From NCBI RefSeq assembly GCF_963678635.1, contig NC_087070.1, forward strand, positions 17,705,318 to 17,769,317: a stretch of 64,000 nucleotides of DNA, written 5' to 3'. The stretch is from Symsagittifera roscoffensis (Eukaryota; Xenacoelomorpha; Acoela; Convolutidae). The notes beneath the pieces are model-generated. The model had not been told where the DNA came from. It ran no database searches and saw only the letters and a list, made by a program, of their open reading frames with translations. Position numbers and translations under genes: made by a program. Positions 1 through 9,996 of the stretch are shown here, piece after piece (positions within the stretch are counted from its first letter, which is position 1; each line of letters opens with the position of its first letter).

Positions 1-1421
1 TGTACGTTTTGAAAACCATCTTCGATCCTTCACAACCTCCGTTTTTTGTTTTTATCTATATTGTATTTAATCAGCATCAATGATTTCTGCTAATTGTACT
101 GGCCTCTTTATCTCCCATTCCGCTATTTGAAAGACGCTAATAGACTTTGATGCGAAGTAAAATTTTGCATGAAGTACTAGGTTTTTAGATGTTTAGTGCG
201 GATAGTAGTTTTCCATCAATTAATTTTCTCATGTGGAACTTAATTTGAGGCAAAATGCAGACAATTTTAACTTCAACGCCTTGGAACCTGCTATCACTAC
301 TGATAATTTTAATCACAGTTTTCCAATTTTATATCAATGATTATAGCCTTGTTTTGCTGGAACTCCAAGACTTTGAAGAGGAACGTAAACTGAGTTAGTT
401 CTCGTACACGATACAAAACATTGATACCTATAAAGACAAAAATCGACTATTGCAGTTTTTATTCAATCTTCATGTAAAACTGAATAGTTTAGAAGAATAC
501 CAAAAGGCTGATGAAAAAACGAATCATTTTGTAAATAGTTTAAACCTTTTTTCTAGACGAACTTTGCCCGTTTCGTTCATTGAAATTTAAAAAATTACTT
601 GGATTTATTTGGAATTCAAACAAAAATGCAAAAACGGATCATGCAAATTTTTTAAAAAATGAAACAAAATTAAAAACCAGTTAAACTTGCAAAAAGATAA
701 AACCTATCGAAAGTCAACTACATGTTTCCTTAGAAACTCTAAGCTCAATTTTACGGAAAATTTTTGCAAGGTAAACCTGTTTGGAATACACTAGTTAAAT
801 CAGACATTTTTGCTGAAAATTTTAAAAAGTAAAGTGGAAACGAAGTCAATCTAAAAATTGCCTTCAAAAAAGTTTATGATATGTTAAATTCAATGGTTAT
901 GCAGGAAATTACGGTTAAAGAAATTAGAGTACAATTGGAATTGAGAGAAACAAAGAATTATTGGGTTCGGATGATATCAGCAAACTGTTATTTCGAAACT
1001 TTCATCGACAATGATTAGCAAGCATTTATGATTTTTTTTAAAACAAAACAGTTTTTTTTACCTACAAAACGGGAAAAAACGGTTATCAATATTAAAAAAA
1101 TTGCAGTGATGTATTAGCAGACTTTACCAAACTTGTTAGTTTAGTTGTTCAAAAAGTTTGGTGAAATATTTTTTGTTTCGACTTCAAGGAGGCATTTGAC
1201 GCAATAAACTATATTTGCTCATTCTCAAATTGGAAAGTATAGAATAAGGAGTAACTTTAGGGAGGAGATTGTTCACTTGGTCCGATGTATAGTTTTCCAC
1301 GGATTTACTCAACAATCTCCCCGCCTTTCAGGAAAGGGGGTAGATTATTAAGTAGATCAAAATGGTCGATATTTGACCAATCAGAATGCAACAAAATTAG
1401 AATTCTCAATACAAGCTCTAG
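1..1421 (+). pseudogene. AT-rich flank with a decayed LINE-like reverse transcriptase relic
   Basis: No intact gene is present. On the plus strand, 1177-1224 reads as a short peptide containing FDFKEAFDAIN, the motif that carries the first catalytic aspartate of LINE reverse transcriptases. Stops and frameshifts surround it. An upstream stretch around 400-590 also stays open for about 60 codons but is unrecognised. The region is probably an old non-LTR fragment. The last four bases before the LTR (1418-1421, CTAG) are the left target-site duplication of element 1. Confidence 0.35.
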
Positions 1422-1831
1422 TGAGTTATAACCGAAGTGTATAACTCATAGAGTAATTTCGGATAGGGTACACCGTCTGCTCGTCACGCTATCTTATTTT
1501 CGGCCGGATAGATTCGTGCAACTTCTTAGTCTAATACCGATCCTAATCTTACTCTTATACTATCTAGTCTCAGGTTGTTTAACTAGTCTCTGCTAGGCTC
1601 AATAGATCTAGGGTATACTGGTTTATTGTGGCTGCTGAAGTACTCGGGAGAGTTCAACTAATTTCTAAGTTAAATTCAAATCTCTCTGGTACTGAAATTA
1701 CAAGTAATTTCAGCACTTACAAATAAGTGGATTGTTAGTCAGATGGATCATGATTGGTTAATATTAAATACTTTACATTGGTAAAATATCTAATTTATCC
1801 AATCATAAAATGTAGTTTAGATCAGGTTCCA
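1422..1831 (-). repeat. Element 1 3' LTR
   Basis: This 410-bp repeat is nearly identical to 19912-20321. The three differences are GTGGC/GCGGC, GGTAC/GGTGC and TACTT/TATTT. It begins TGAGTTATAACC and ends GGTTCCA on the plus strand. A minus-strand AATAAA lies at 1622-1627 and could be the polyadenylation signal. The bases just inside its inner edge (from 1832) form no convincing polypurine tract on the minus strand. Confidence 0.95.
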
Positions 1832-3425
1832 CCCATCCGGGTTTTACAGAGTTTTTTAGAATAGTCTTTCTGCAATTCAAAGGATGGATGATGGACGTTG
1901 GTATTTGGCGAACATCTTATTTCTTCTGGGTTTTCTTATTAGGGAAGTCCCAGATTCAATCGTTGTGTCTTCTCAAGACAACGACTGGCTTTTCGCAACA
2001 AACTCAAATCTGATTTCAGAATGGTTGGCTATGTCAGGTTTTTCTGTTTCATTGATGAGAACTTCTTTGTGTTTTGATCTTGTCTAGGAATGGCGTGGAG
2101 ATTGTGCGTGGAGGGGATGCCTGGTTACTCGGATCTGTACGTATACTTGAACATCGAGGTGGTCATTGGTCTAGTTCAATGAAGTCCTTTTCTGCGAAGT
2201 CAAGTCGTACTCTAAATCCTTTGAGTTGTGATTGTGAGCGGCATATTGATTGTAGTTGGCCATTCTTTCTCGAGTGTAGTGAGGTCGTTTTGTCTTTGGA
2301 TGTTCGTACTTGGTGTTGTATTCTGATCTATGTATTGCATAATGTAATTTACATTTTATAAAACTTTTATTAGTTTAATATTTTTTAATTATGATTTTAG
2401 TTAGTTGTTTTCACAAAAGCTTTTTGTTTTAGTTCAGTTATTTTGAAGAGTTACTCACCCTTGAGTAGCTCTTATTAAAAATAGGAGTGTGGTCACAAAG
2501 CGTGGATGTAGCACGGTGGGTTAGGCCGGCTATAGAGCATGCTCAGGACGTCCTTCCTGGTGGGTTAGGCCAGGAGTGGGAGTATGATTGCAAGCGGTTT
2601 TTGTGAGAGGTCCTGTTATGTGACAACGTTTTATGTTGGGTTTGTTGTGGTTTTTCTTATGTTTTGTTGGTTGTGTCCTTTTTTCAAAAATCAAATTGTT
2701 TGTGGTATGGGTTTGTCTTTCGACTTTTTTGTGTTTTATTATTTCTTTCTTAGACTTTATAATAGTCTTCAAAAGAATAAATTATCCAGTTTTAAACTGG
2801 GTTAATCCGGTTTGGGTACCGTTGGTTTCCTTTTTCTTAGTCATGCTGTTATGCTATTTGTTGTGGTGTTTAGTAAGCTGCATTGGTTAGTTTTGTTTAG
2901 TATATAATTCCTTTCCAACCGGGTTAAAGGAAAGTTTGAAACTTGTTATCGTATGTTAGAGTTGTTGAGTTGTGAAAGCTTGAAACTGAAATTCATTATT
3001 TAAACAATTCTTCGTGGGCGAGCTGTGCGAGTTTGGATAGAATTCTTGTGCGAGTGAATGGAAATATCAAAAGGTTAGTACTGCATTTGCTTCTTATTAA
3101 TTTACTACATAGAATTTCAATTTTACTGCTAGTTGTTGGGGAAAATTAAGTTACAAATTTTCATCATTATTATATTTACTGCTTGTGGGGGAAAAATTTA
3201 TAAATTAAATTACTGCATTGGTATTATATTTATTTAATTGTTGGTGCAAAAATTTAATAGGGTTTTAAACAGTTTTGAAGAAGTTTGCTATTTTTTATTT
3301 TTCTTTTGTGAATTTTTCAGATGATCGTTGGATGAAGGCTAAAATTCTAAAGAAAACATGGATAAAGAATGGTTAGTTTCTAATATTTAAATTAGTTAGT
3401 AATATGTATAATTCATACTTACCTG
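1832..3425 (-). other. Element 1 3' non-coding region
   Basis: About 1.6 kb lie between the last ORF and the 3' LTR. I see no convincing gene. A minus-strand frame at 2530-2772 (about 80 codons, Lys/His/Thr-rich, no ATG) could be a small basic product but may be a composition artefact. GGTGGGTTAGGCC occurs twice (around 2515 and 2560), and short inverted GGTT/AACC motifs occur at about 2795-2930. The plus-strand hydrophobic frames here reflect T-richness. Confidence 0.5.
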
Positions 3426-5234
3426 TTAGTCGTCGGGGAAGAAACCGTGGGGGAAGATGTCGTGGATGAGATCTGAAGTTGTTAGTAATTTAGCTAAAAT
3501 GCGGATGATATTTTTAGTTTGAAGCAGTGGCCAAAGCAATTGAAGTGCTTTAATGGTGGTTAGTTCTTCAGTGCCAACTGCAAATTCATAAGGTGTGTTT
3601 TGGATTAGATTATATAATTTGTGATTGAATTTAGTGTTATGGATGAATTCTAAAATGGGGATTTCTATAGGTTGTACAAACTCGTGTGGGATAAGGAAGG
3701 GTCGGGATTCTTCTGCGTTGAAGGTCTTGGTGATTGGACAAAAAATATACATTTGGGTTATGGGATCATAATTTCGAAGAATACCATGAAGGTTAGTATC
3801 TTTAATACAATATGTGAAGTTAAGAAAGAATGGTGAGGTGTATTTGGAATTGATGAATTGAAAACGATGGTGTGGTTGTCTGGAGGGAGTGTGTAGGTCA
3901 AAGTGATTTTGGATGAAACGATAATAAGTATATGTGTGTGTTTGTTTAGTGCGCAACATAATATCGTGTGAGCAGTGCAAATCTCTTTCATGTGGTGCAA
4001 GGAAATGAAAGGTTAGTGAAAATATTTGGAAGTGTTCTTTAAAACTTTCGTAGGCTTGTGTGTCTGTTAGTGCTTCTGAAATAATGTGGTCAAACTTGCG
4101 ATCGAAGATATTTAGTGTAAATACATATGGTGTTTTAATGAAAAATTTCTCGGTGATTTGTGGGTTAGCGAAGCGATCGTCGTCTAAGAATTGATCTTGG
4201 TTAGCTCTGATGATGTTATGATCGTAATATTCTAGTGTATATTCATTAGCTCGGGGTGCAGTGTGTGTTTTTAGTGATTTTTTATATCCAATGTAGGTAA
4301 ATTGTCTAGATGTTAGTGGTGTAGTGAGTCGATATAGCATGTCCTTATTTCGTTCTATATCGATGTGAGTGTTAGATAATGGTAAGCAAAGGGGATTAGT
4401 AAAATGATAATATGAGGTCCAAGGAAGGGTAGGCATTAAAACGTATTCGTCTAAAAAGTTACGTGTCTCGTTAGTGTCGTGAGGGGTGTTTAAGGTGTAT
4501 TGTGGAAATGAGGGTAAGGTGATAGCTAAAAATTCTTTTGTGTTAGTGTGTTTTGGATGGTTGATATATTCACGGGCTGTTCCTGGTTTCGCTGGGAAAG
4601 GATGGTTGGGGAACTTTCTTTTGAAAGTGCGGTAAGCTCTATTAGTGCTAAGTGAAGATTCAGTAGTTGTGGATGATGGTGCTAATGATTCGGTATAAAT
4701 TGAAGAGGGTGTAGGGGTAGGAGGGTTGGATGAATCTATTGTGGATGAGATTTGGTTTATGGTTGGGGTGTCAAGGTGGTAGGGTTGTTGTTGTAGGGTA
4801 ATGAAATTATCTAGTTCTGGGGAGATTCGGGGGGTGTCTGGAGAATGAGATGATTGATCTGAGTGAAGTGAGGAGTATGTTGGAGTGACTTGGGAAGCAT
4901 AAGAGGGTGTAGAATTGGTTGGGTCAGGGTTATTTGGTAGTATGGGTTGAAAAGGGGGTTGAGAAAAATTTGAGGAGTTGGTGTGAAAATTATTTGATGG
5001 AGATGGTTCAGAGTCGGCAAATTCATCGGGGGTTTCAATATTCGGGTTATTGAGTTGTGAGATGGAGTATAAAACTGAGATGTGTGAATTAGTATCGGAA
5101 TTCATGCCGGATGTTACATTACTGGTGGGGAAATCGGGTGGCGGAAAAGCAAAAAGTGGTATTATTTGGATTGGAGTGGTGAGGTTGGTTGGATGGGAAT
5201 TTGATCGGTGTAGGGATCCAAGTTGTCGGCTCAT
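3426..5234 (-). CDS. Element 1 ORF602: unrecognised accessory protein
   Basis: A 602-residue ORF with a true ATG at 5234. That ATG overlaps the stop of the upstream envelope ORF as ATGA (5234-5231), an arrangement known elsewhere for stop-start reinitiation. Residues 1 to about 210 are low complexity (Ser, Pro, Thr, Asn). From about residue 210 (RTFKRKFPNHPF) the protein looks folded, rich in Tyr, Phe and His, with no obvious membrane segment or signal peptide. I recognise no domain. The position after env suggests an accessory or regulatory product, or a second structural protein. It is intact over its whole length in an element whose RT is broken, so it may have been translated until recently. 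Function unknown. Confidence 0.75.
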   Translation of the reverse strand: MSRQLGSLHRSNSHPTNLTTPIQIIPLFAFPPPDFPTSNVTSGMNSDTNSHISVLYSISQLNNPNIETPDEFADSEPSPSNNFHTNSSNFSQPPFQPILPNNPDPTNSTPSYASQVTPTYSSLHSDQSSHSPDTPRISPELDNFITLQQQPYHLDTPTINQISSTIDSSNPPTPTPSSIYTESLAPSSTTTESSLSTNRAYRTFKRKFPNHPFPAKPGTAREYINHPKHTNTKEFLAITLPSFPQYTLNTPHDTNETRNFLDEYVLMPTLPWTSYYHFTNPLCLPLSNTHIDIERNKDMLYRLTTPLTSRQFTYIGYKKSLKTHTAPRANEYTLEYYDHNIIRANQDQFLDDDRFANPQITEKFFIKTPYVFTLNIFDRKFDHIISEALTDTQAYESFKEHFQIFSLTFHFLAPHERDLHCSHDIMLRTKQTHTYTYYRFIQNHFDLHTPSRQPHHRFQFINSKYTSPFFLNFTYCIKDTNLHGILRNYDPITQMYIFCPITKTFNAEESRPFLIPHEFVQPIEIPILEFIHNTKFNHKLYNLIQNTPYEFAVGTEELTTIKALQLLWPLLQTKNIIRILAKLLTTSDLIHDIFPHGFFPDD

Positions 5235-7849
5235 CGTGGGCTAAAAAAATTATTATTTTGAGACTGAAAAGCGGTGGTATGGGGTTGTTCTATAATTTGT
5301 TCATAAGTATTTTCATCTTGTGAGTGGTGTGGCATTATATGTTGGATGGGACTTTGTGATATGGTTGGTCTAAAATTTTGATTATGTGTTATGGCTAAAT
5401 TTCGAAAATTACGTGGGACTAGGGATAATGGATGGTTATGTGGTAGGGGTGGTAACTGTGGTGCTGTTGGTGTTGTGTCTACATTGTTATGTTCTTCGTC
5501 GTATGTGTTCTGTCTTGTTGCTATTTTTGTGTTGTATTCTTTTATTTGTGCGTCTAAAAGAATTTTGTTTATAGATGTAGAAAAGATTCCAAAAAATCCT
5601 GCAAAGAGTATGCGTGCTACGCTTGCTTGTCTGTTTACTTGTGTGTGTATAGCACATGTGTTGTAGATTCCTTTTAAAAGTGAGAAAAGAAATCCAATAA
5701 AATTAAACATTGCGTATAAAATAGTCAATTTTTCTAAGATGTAATAGGGCCATCCTAGAAAATCAAGAATTTCATTCTTGAGTGTAACAAAGCTAAAAAT
5801 ATTGATAGGTGATATATCTTGGGGACGGTATTTTTCACCGTTTAGATATATATAATCTTTAATGTCTTTAAAGTATCCGCTATAGTCTTGCGTATAGATG
5901 TCTGCAAATCCTGCGGTTTCTGCAAGTTTGCGTAAGTTTTGGTCAATTGATTGTCTTTGTATAGTGTCCATTTGTGTTAATAATTCTTGGAATTGTTGTG
6001 TTCGAATGTGATGTTGAATATCTGACTTTGAATATATTCCTATTGATTGTAAGTCTATATTTGGGTTTCGAGCAATAGCGCGAATGCTTTCTGGTGAAAA
6101 TTTTTTGAGTGATTGCATTAATGTGGGATATGGGGTGAGAAGGTAATATTTATCTTCATCAGGGTTTAGTTGTACTACATTGTGGCTATTTTCTGATCCA
6201 CATGGGACTGCGGTATCCCAGAAATAGGTTCTTCGTGAAAGTGTGTCAACGAAATGTACTTTGTTCTTATAAAAGATAGGGATTCTTTTATAGCATCGTT
6301 TGTCTTCAAAAACGTATAGTGGTGATACTTTTTTAGTACAAGTATAAAACCATAAGATGTTTCCTTCATAGTCTAAAAAATTTGATCTATTTCCTGATAG
6401 TAAATATCCTGCGTAGGGTATTTTTAATACTGCTAGTGCAAGTGATTGTAATATTTGTGTTCTTTCTAATTCGCATAGTTGGTGTAGTGTTTCTAATTCG
6501 GAGAGTGACATTTCTTGAAAAATTCGGCTAATCGTGTAGTCTAGTTTCATATCTAAGTGAATATCATAGTGGATATTACCGAAATATGTACTATTCATTA
6601 GTGATAGTTCTTGTAAACGTGTGCTTTGATCGTCTTGGGGCTTTAAATGTCCACCAGGTTGACCTGTATTCTTTTGAAAATGAACTGGTATGTATGATGT
6701 TCCTTCATTTGGAGGATGACTTGTGGCGTATGGGTTGACTTTTAGTTTTCCAGTGGTCATGTCGAATCCATTTTCGTATTCAACTAATATTTCAGAGTAT
6801 TGTGTTTTGTGAAGTGGGTTTCTGTATTTACATGCAAGTTCTGTCTCTTGATATATTTGAAAACGTGTTAATTTATTTTCTATATTTTGAATGTTTCGGA
6901 AATTAGAACTTATTTTTCGTAATGGATTTACTTGTTCATATGGTATTGATTGTATAAAATATTTTTCGTGAAATTTTATCATACGAGCGTGTATTTTTGC
7001 TACTTGAAATGTTGTACATGTGTCTTCAGGGAACCAAACAATTGTTGCTTGTGTTCGTGTTGTAGGGTCGCAATAACCTTGGTCGTTTTTACAAGGTAAT
7101 CTGATTCCTTGATAGATCATTGTGTTGTCTGATAAATCTCGTGTGAGTTGTATTTTTTCGAGTTGTATTTTCCAATCGAAAAACCTTATTTCTTGGTATC
7201 CTTTGTTTTTTGTGTCTGCTTTGCAGTTTGATGGGTCATTTATACCAATGAGTGGTATCCAGTGTTTATCGTGCATGTCATAGGTTAATCGTCCGTGTGC
7301 GCCGTTATATGGGTATTTTTCATCTAATTTTATATGTCCTTGATATCTTTCAAGTTCTGCTTGATGTACAGAATCTGAAAAAACTTGGAAATAGACTAAC
7401 TTTCTATCTGTGTTTTTATTTTTTGTGATATTTAGTCGGAGTAACTCGTTTTTACAATCTTCGGGATTGAGATGTAAAAGTCGTTCTATATTACTCTGGT
7501 AGAATGATTCATGGTCAAGTCGGTTTTTATTTCCGTTTGAGACTTGTGAACAATGTACTTTCTTTTCAGAAAATGTTGCTGTGAATTTATATCCTATAAC
7601 TGTAGTTGCTCGGGCTTTTGAATAAAGTGTTGCTATTACATTTGTAGTTTCTATGGCTTGGGGTTCTGTTTCGCACTGTGATACTTGATTTATTGCATAC
7701 TTGTGTAGTGTTTTTTGTTCGTTTTCTTCACAATCGTAATGTGTTACTAATAAATCTTGGGGTCCTGTGCGGGGAGAACGGTTTATGTTTTGATTTGAGA
7801 TTACTAGAAAAAGGAGTTGGAGAAAAATTAAAAATTTTAGAATATACAA
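5231..7849 (-). CDS. env: Element 1 envelope-like glycoprotein
   Basis: This 872-residue ORF begins with a hydrophobic leader (residues 1-18, LKFLIFLQLLFLVIS) that looks like a signal peptide. A Cys-containing ectodomain follows, with C40, C59, C100, C132, C209, C253, C260 and C278 among its cysteines. A membrane segment lies at about 704-732, a second hydrophobic stretch at about 734-750, then a 120-residue Pro/Asn/Gln-rich tail. That layout is a class I membrane glycoprotein and suits an envelope. The general look resembles the glycoprotein type shared by chuviruses and some arthropod or nematode LTR elements, but I cannot confirm this. The frame has no ATG: it opens after a stop at 7874-7876 and passes a possible 3' splice site (CATACTCAG, around 7864), so a spliced subgenomic RNA may supply the start. 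Confidence 0.72.
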   Translation of the reverse strand: MYILKFLIFLQLLFLVISNQNINRSPRTGPQDLLVTHYDCEENEQKTLHKYAINQVSQCETEPQAIETTNVIATLYSKARATTVIGYKFTATFSEKKVHCSQVSNGNKNRLDHESFYQSNIERLLHLNPEDCKNELLRLNITKNKNTDRKLVYFQVFSDSVHQAELERYQGHIKLDEKYPYNGAHGRLTYDMHDKHWIPLIGINDPSNCKADTKNKGYQEIRFFDWKIQLEKIQLTRDLSDNTMIYQGIRLPCKNDQGYCDPTTRTQATIVWFPEDTCTTFQVAKIHARMIKFHEKYFIQSIPYEQVNPLRKISSNFRNIQNIENKLTRFQIYQETELACKYRNPLHKTQYSEILVEYENGFDMTTGKLKVNPYATSHPPNEGTSYIPVHFQKNTGQPGGHLKPQDDQSTRLQELSLMNSTYFGNIHYDIHLDMKLDYTISRIFQEMSLSELETLHQLCELERTQILQSLALAVLKIPYAGYLLSGNRSNFLDYEGNILWFYTCTKKVSPLYVFEDKRCYKRIPIFYKNKVHFVDTLSRRTYFWDTAVPCGSENSHNVVQLNPDEDKYYLLTPYPTLMQSLKKFSPESIRAIARNPNIDLQSIGIYSKSDIQHHIRTQQFQELLTQMDTIQRQSIDQNLRKLAETAGFADIYTQDYSGYFKDIKDYIYLNGEKYRPQDISPINIFSFVTLKNEILDFLGWPYYILEKLTILYAMFNFIGFLFSLLKGIYNTCAIHTQVNRQASVARILFAGFFGIFSTSINKILLDAQIKEYNTKIATRQNTYDEEHNNVDTTPTAPQLPPLPHNHPLSLVPRNFRNLAITHNQNFRPTISQSPIQHIMPHHSQDENTYEQIIEQPHTTAFQSQNNNFFSPR

Positions 7850-7928
7850 GTGTATGATAATCCTGAGTATGGGTTATAAAATGTGATGTAACCAATTGTC
7901 TTTTTGGTATATCTGTCGTATTTATATA

Positions 7929-8918
7929 TTACTTCAGTGGTTCAGTGGTTATAAATGGCGGTGGTAGTGATTGGGCTGTTATGTTTGGTGGGTTTAATGG
8001 GTAGGGATGTTGAGTAATGTTGTTTAATTTAACTGTGATTTCAAACTTTAATTGTAAACTGTTTTGTTGGAGTTTTTGGATATTGTGATCACGGATATCG
8101 TCGTGAATGTCTTGTCGGTATTGTAATCTATTAAGTGCCCAGTTGTGAAGGCGATTACTTTCTAGATGTTGTCCTAACAATGGTGGAGGGGCTGTAAATG
8201 TATTCCAATCTAGTCTTAAAGGGATATTTGTTGATGATTGTTCTCGATATCTGGCGTCGAGATTATTTGGAAAATTTAAGTTAAAAGGTGGTGGTGAAAT
8301 CTGGCTTATTGATGGTGTTGATGGTAGTGATAATGTTTCTAGTAGTGATGAGGATGTTGTTGTATCCGTAGAAATATCTAATGGATCATTGACTAAATTT
8401 AGTTCACCTTGTGTAAATGAATGTGTTGTCCAATATGGTAGTCGTGATGCCTGGTTTGGGGGGTTAAAGGGATTTTCACGTATTTGTTCAGATGTTGGTG
8501 TTGAACCTAAGTAATCTGATGGTAGGCTTGAGGTGCTACGTTGTGAAAGAAGCGTAGGGGTTTCTGGTAATGTACCAATGGGGTTTTCTGGAGTGTTTTG
8601 TGATGGGGATTGAGGTATATCAAAATGAACTCGGGGAGTTTGAAAATTTCTGTTTCGTCGAGGATGTATAATTTGTCTATTTATTTCGACTGTATTCTGG
8701 TTTTGACTAGGATTTCTTATTCTACTTAATTCTTGTGGTAGTGTTGGGTATAAGTTATATGTTGGTTCGCTTAGAGGTGCTTGTCGTTGAACTGGTTCTA
8801 GTGGTTCTGATAAACGAGCGTCTCGTTCTTCAAAAGTGTATGGGTTATCTTGAAAGGAAATTCGTGTAGATGTTTGAGGATTTTGGGTAGTTGAAGGTGT
8901 TGTTGGATTATCTTGGGA
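7929..8918 (-). CDS. Element 1 ATG-less Ser/Thr/Pro-rich ORF
   Basis: Read by hand, this minus-strand frame is open for about 330 codons, from just after a TAA at 8919-8921 to a stop at 7929, with no ATG. The upstream three quarters are rich in Ser, Thr, Pro, Asn and Gln. The last 85 residues (from LGQHLESNRLHNWALNR) look more ordered and polar-helical. There is no membrane segment. It sits directly upstream of env. Expression would need splicing, frameshifting from upstream, or a non-AUG start. An open frame of this length in AT-rich DNA is unlikely by chance. I recognise no family; it could be a surface-subunit or accessory product. Confidence 0.5.
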   Translation of the reverse strand, partial: SQDNPTTPSTTQNPQTSTRISFQDNPYTFEERDARLSEPLEPVQRQAPLSEPTYNLYPTLPQELSRIRNPSQNQNTVEINRQIIHPRRNRNFQTPRVHFDIPQSPSQNTPENPIGTLPETPTLLSQRSTSSLPSDYLGSTPTSEQIRENPFNPPNQASRLPYWTTHSFTQGELNLVNDPLDISTDTTTSSSLLETLSLPSTPSISQISPPPFNLNFPNNLDARYREQSSTNIPLRLDWNTFTAPPPLLGQHLESNRLHNWALNRLQYRQDIHDDIRDHNIQKLQQNSLQLKFEITVKLNNITQHPYPLNPPNITAQSLPPPFITTEPLK

Positions 8919-8986
8919 TTATGTCGGTGAAGACTGATTTTGTGACTGTTGGGTAGCAATTTTTGATAGTTTTTTGGTCTATTCTT

Positions 8987-9175
8987 TTAGTGAAAAAGTT
9001 TATGTTTATTATAGTATTCTTCTAAGAAAAGAATTAGGAGGATTGTTGCTAGAGCGAATGTGATGATTGCTTTCTTTATACATTTGCATATGGTCAAAAT
9101 GAGGGATGATAGAAATGTTATGAAAATTACAAATAGTAGAAAAATATCAGTTCTACTGAAAATAGTTCGTATCAT
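8987..9175 (-). CDS. Element 1 small membrane ORF b
   Basis: A 62-residue ORF with a true ATG at 9175. Two hydrophobic stretches (residues about 11-27 and 36-52) flank a short CKCIKK motif, suggesting a two-pass membrane peptide resembling a viroporin in size and layout. It lies between integrase and the Ser/Thr/Pro-rich ORF. T-rich antisense DNA can produce such frames by chance, so the call is tentative. Confidence 0.35.
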   Translation of the reverse strand: MIRTIFSRTDIFLLFVIFITFLSSLILTICKCIKKAIITFALATILLILFLEEYYNKHKLFH

Positions 9176-9211
9176 TTAGACAAGTTGTATGAATCGTACC
9201 TGTGGATATAA

Positions 9212-9403
9212 TCAAGGGTTTTTGAAAGTTGGAGAAATAGTTCGAATATAGTGTAGAAAATTAAAAAAAACATTACAAAAAATGATAAAGATTATAAGAA
9301 AAGATTCAAGGATATCAAAAAGAAATATTATGAAAGTTTCAAGTATCGTAAAAAATTGTTTGAGGTTTGTGATAATTTTTGTGACTGTTTGATAGAAGAG
9401 CAT
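9212..9403 (-). CDS. Element 1 small membrane ORF a
   Basis: A 63-residue ORF with an ATG at 9403. It is almost entirely Phe/Ile/Leu-rich from residue 17 to 50, consistent with one or two membrane segments. It lies about 590 bases downstream of integrase and just before the second hydrophobic ORF. Two consecutive small hydrophobic ORFs, each with its own ATG, are suggestive, but both could be compositional. Confidence 0.3.
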   Translation of the reverse strand: MLFYQTVTKIITNLKQFFTILETFIIFLFDILESFLIIFIIFCNVFFNFLHYIRTISPTFKNP

Positions 9404-9996
9404 TTAAGAAATGACTTCTTGATCGAATATTTTTTGTTGTTTGGGGCAATTTTTAAGTGTGGTCGGATTATTTATTGGTTTTTTGACAAGTGGGTTGAGT
9501 TTTGTGAAAAATTGTTGGGGGCAATTTTTATGGTGATCGGGAGGTCTTCTTTGTCTTTATTTTCATTTGTCAAATGATCTGGGGTATTTTTGAGATTTTT
9601 ATACTTTAGGCTAATTAAAATGGTCGTTCTTTTACTTTAGGCTAATTTAACATATTTGTTTGGGGGGTATTTGAGGGCTGAGTTGGGGAAATATTGTTGA
9701 TCTTTGGTTTATTAGATAAGGGAGGGTTATGATATTATGGTGATATTTATTTTAGTTGTCAAGTTGGAGTGGTTTGCTTATTTTTGACCTGGAGGTCGTA
9801 AAGTTATAGTTATAGATATGCCTGGAGTTTAATATCGTTCGTCTAGTTGGTTTGTGTTAGAGTTAGAGAAGGTGACGGATTGGATGAATCCTATTGGCTA
9901 ATTATGAACTAGAATCGGTGCGTGTTTTTCAGCATGTTATTTTGAAAAATGAAAGTGTAAAATGTTTCAGAGGTGCAAAGATTATTAAATGTAGAA
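9404..9996 (-). other. Element 1 spacer after integrase
   Basis: I find no supported gene in these 593 bp. The stretch is G/T-rich on the plus strand. TACTTTAGGCTAATT occurs twice around 9601-9650. Confidence 0.4.

Noticed and set aside
1884-2361. Two overlapping plus-strand frames in the element 1 3' region
   Set aside because: Opposite to the element orientation, no recognised motif, T/G-rich composition explains them.
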